Of a stretch of 40,000 nt of DNA, positions 39,961 through 40,000 are shown piece after piece. Position 1 is the first letter of the stretch; every line of letters starts with the position of its first letter. The DNA comes from Chrysomallon squamiferum (taxonomy: Eukaryota; Mollusca; Gastropoda; Neomphalida; Peltospiridae), in NCBI GenBank assembly GCA_012295275.1, contig CM022675.1, forward strand, positions 1,603,425 to 1,643,424, in the 5' to 3' direction. The notes beneath the pieces were generated by a model. It did no database searches, had not been told where the DNA came from, and saw only the letters and a list, made by a program, of their open reading frames with translations. Made by a program: the position numbers and the translations under genes.

Positions 39961-40000
39961 CTTTGGAAGTTGATAAACCAGTATACATATATATATATAA

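Overview
The window is animal (metazoan) nuclear DNA. It is very AT-rich, its genes are cut into 45-225 nt exons with GT/AG introns, trinucleotide, tetranucleotide and TA/GA/CA microsatellites fill the introns and spacers, and it carries a dead Tc1-type (DD34E) transposon. SRCR/EGF/ZP receptor genes in this setting suggest a lophotrochozoan, most likely a mollusc; that assignment is inference.

Two tandem paralogous genes lie on the + strand. Gene 1 (4-7664) is cut by the left edge and keeps its last 13 exons. Gene 2 (22696-32550) appears complete in 19 coding exons and would encode about 907 residues: signal peptide, two EGF-like domains, a ZP domain, four SRCR domains, a furin-type site, one transmembrane helix and a short basic tail. 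The most striking feature is the domain order. The four SRCR domains are not beside the ZP domain but inside it, between two consecutive strands of ZP-C (after the ...LTFEFST strand, before the ...VRVESC strand). All module borders are phase-1 introns, so the SRCR block looks like an exon-shuffled insertion, and skipping it would rejoin a canonical ZP domain in frame.

Both genes carry a problem in the sequence as given. Gene 1 has a one-base insertion in SRCR3. Gene 2 has an out-of-frame stretch in ZP-N followed by an exon without an AG acceptor. Either these are assembly errors or both copies are decaying. The SRCR domains lose cysteines in disulfide-matched pairs, and similarity between the paralogs is patchy in a way that suggests gene conversion.

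Layout: 1-7.66 kb gene 1; 8.25-8.51 kb a MITE-like element; 9.58-10.98 kb a Tc1 element; 11-14.4 kb microsatellites and copy 1 of a spacer repeat; 14.4-16.3 kb a 40-copy, 48-bp minisatellite; 16.7-19.6 kb a segmental duplication with spacer repeat copy 2; 19.9-22.4 kb two promoter-like modules and a Tigger-like fragment; 22.7-32.6 kb gene 2; 34.2-36.5 kb the second copy of the segmental duplication; 37.5-37.8 kb a GATA/GACA array; 39.3-40 kb a third promoter-like module, which predicts another paralog just to the right. No tRNA, rRNA, CRISPR or prokaryotic feature was seen.
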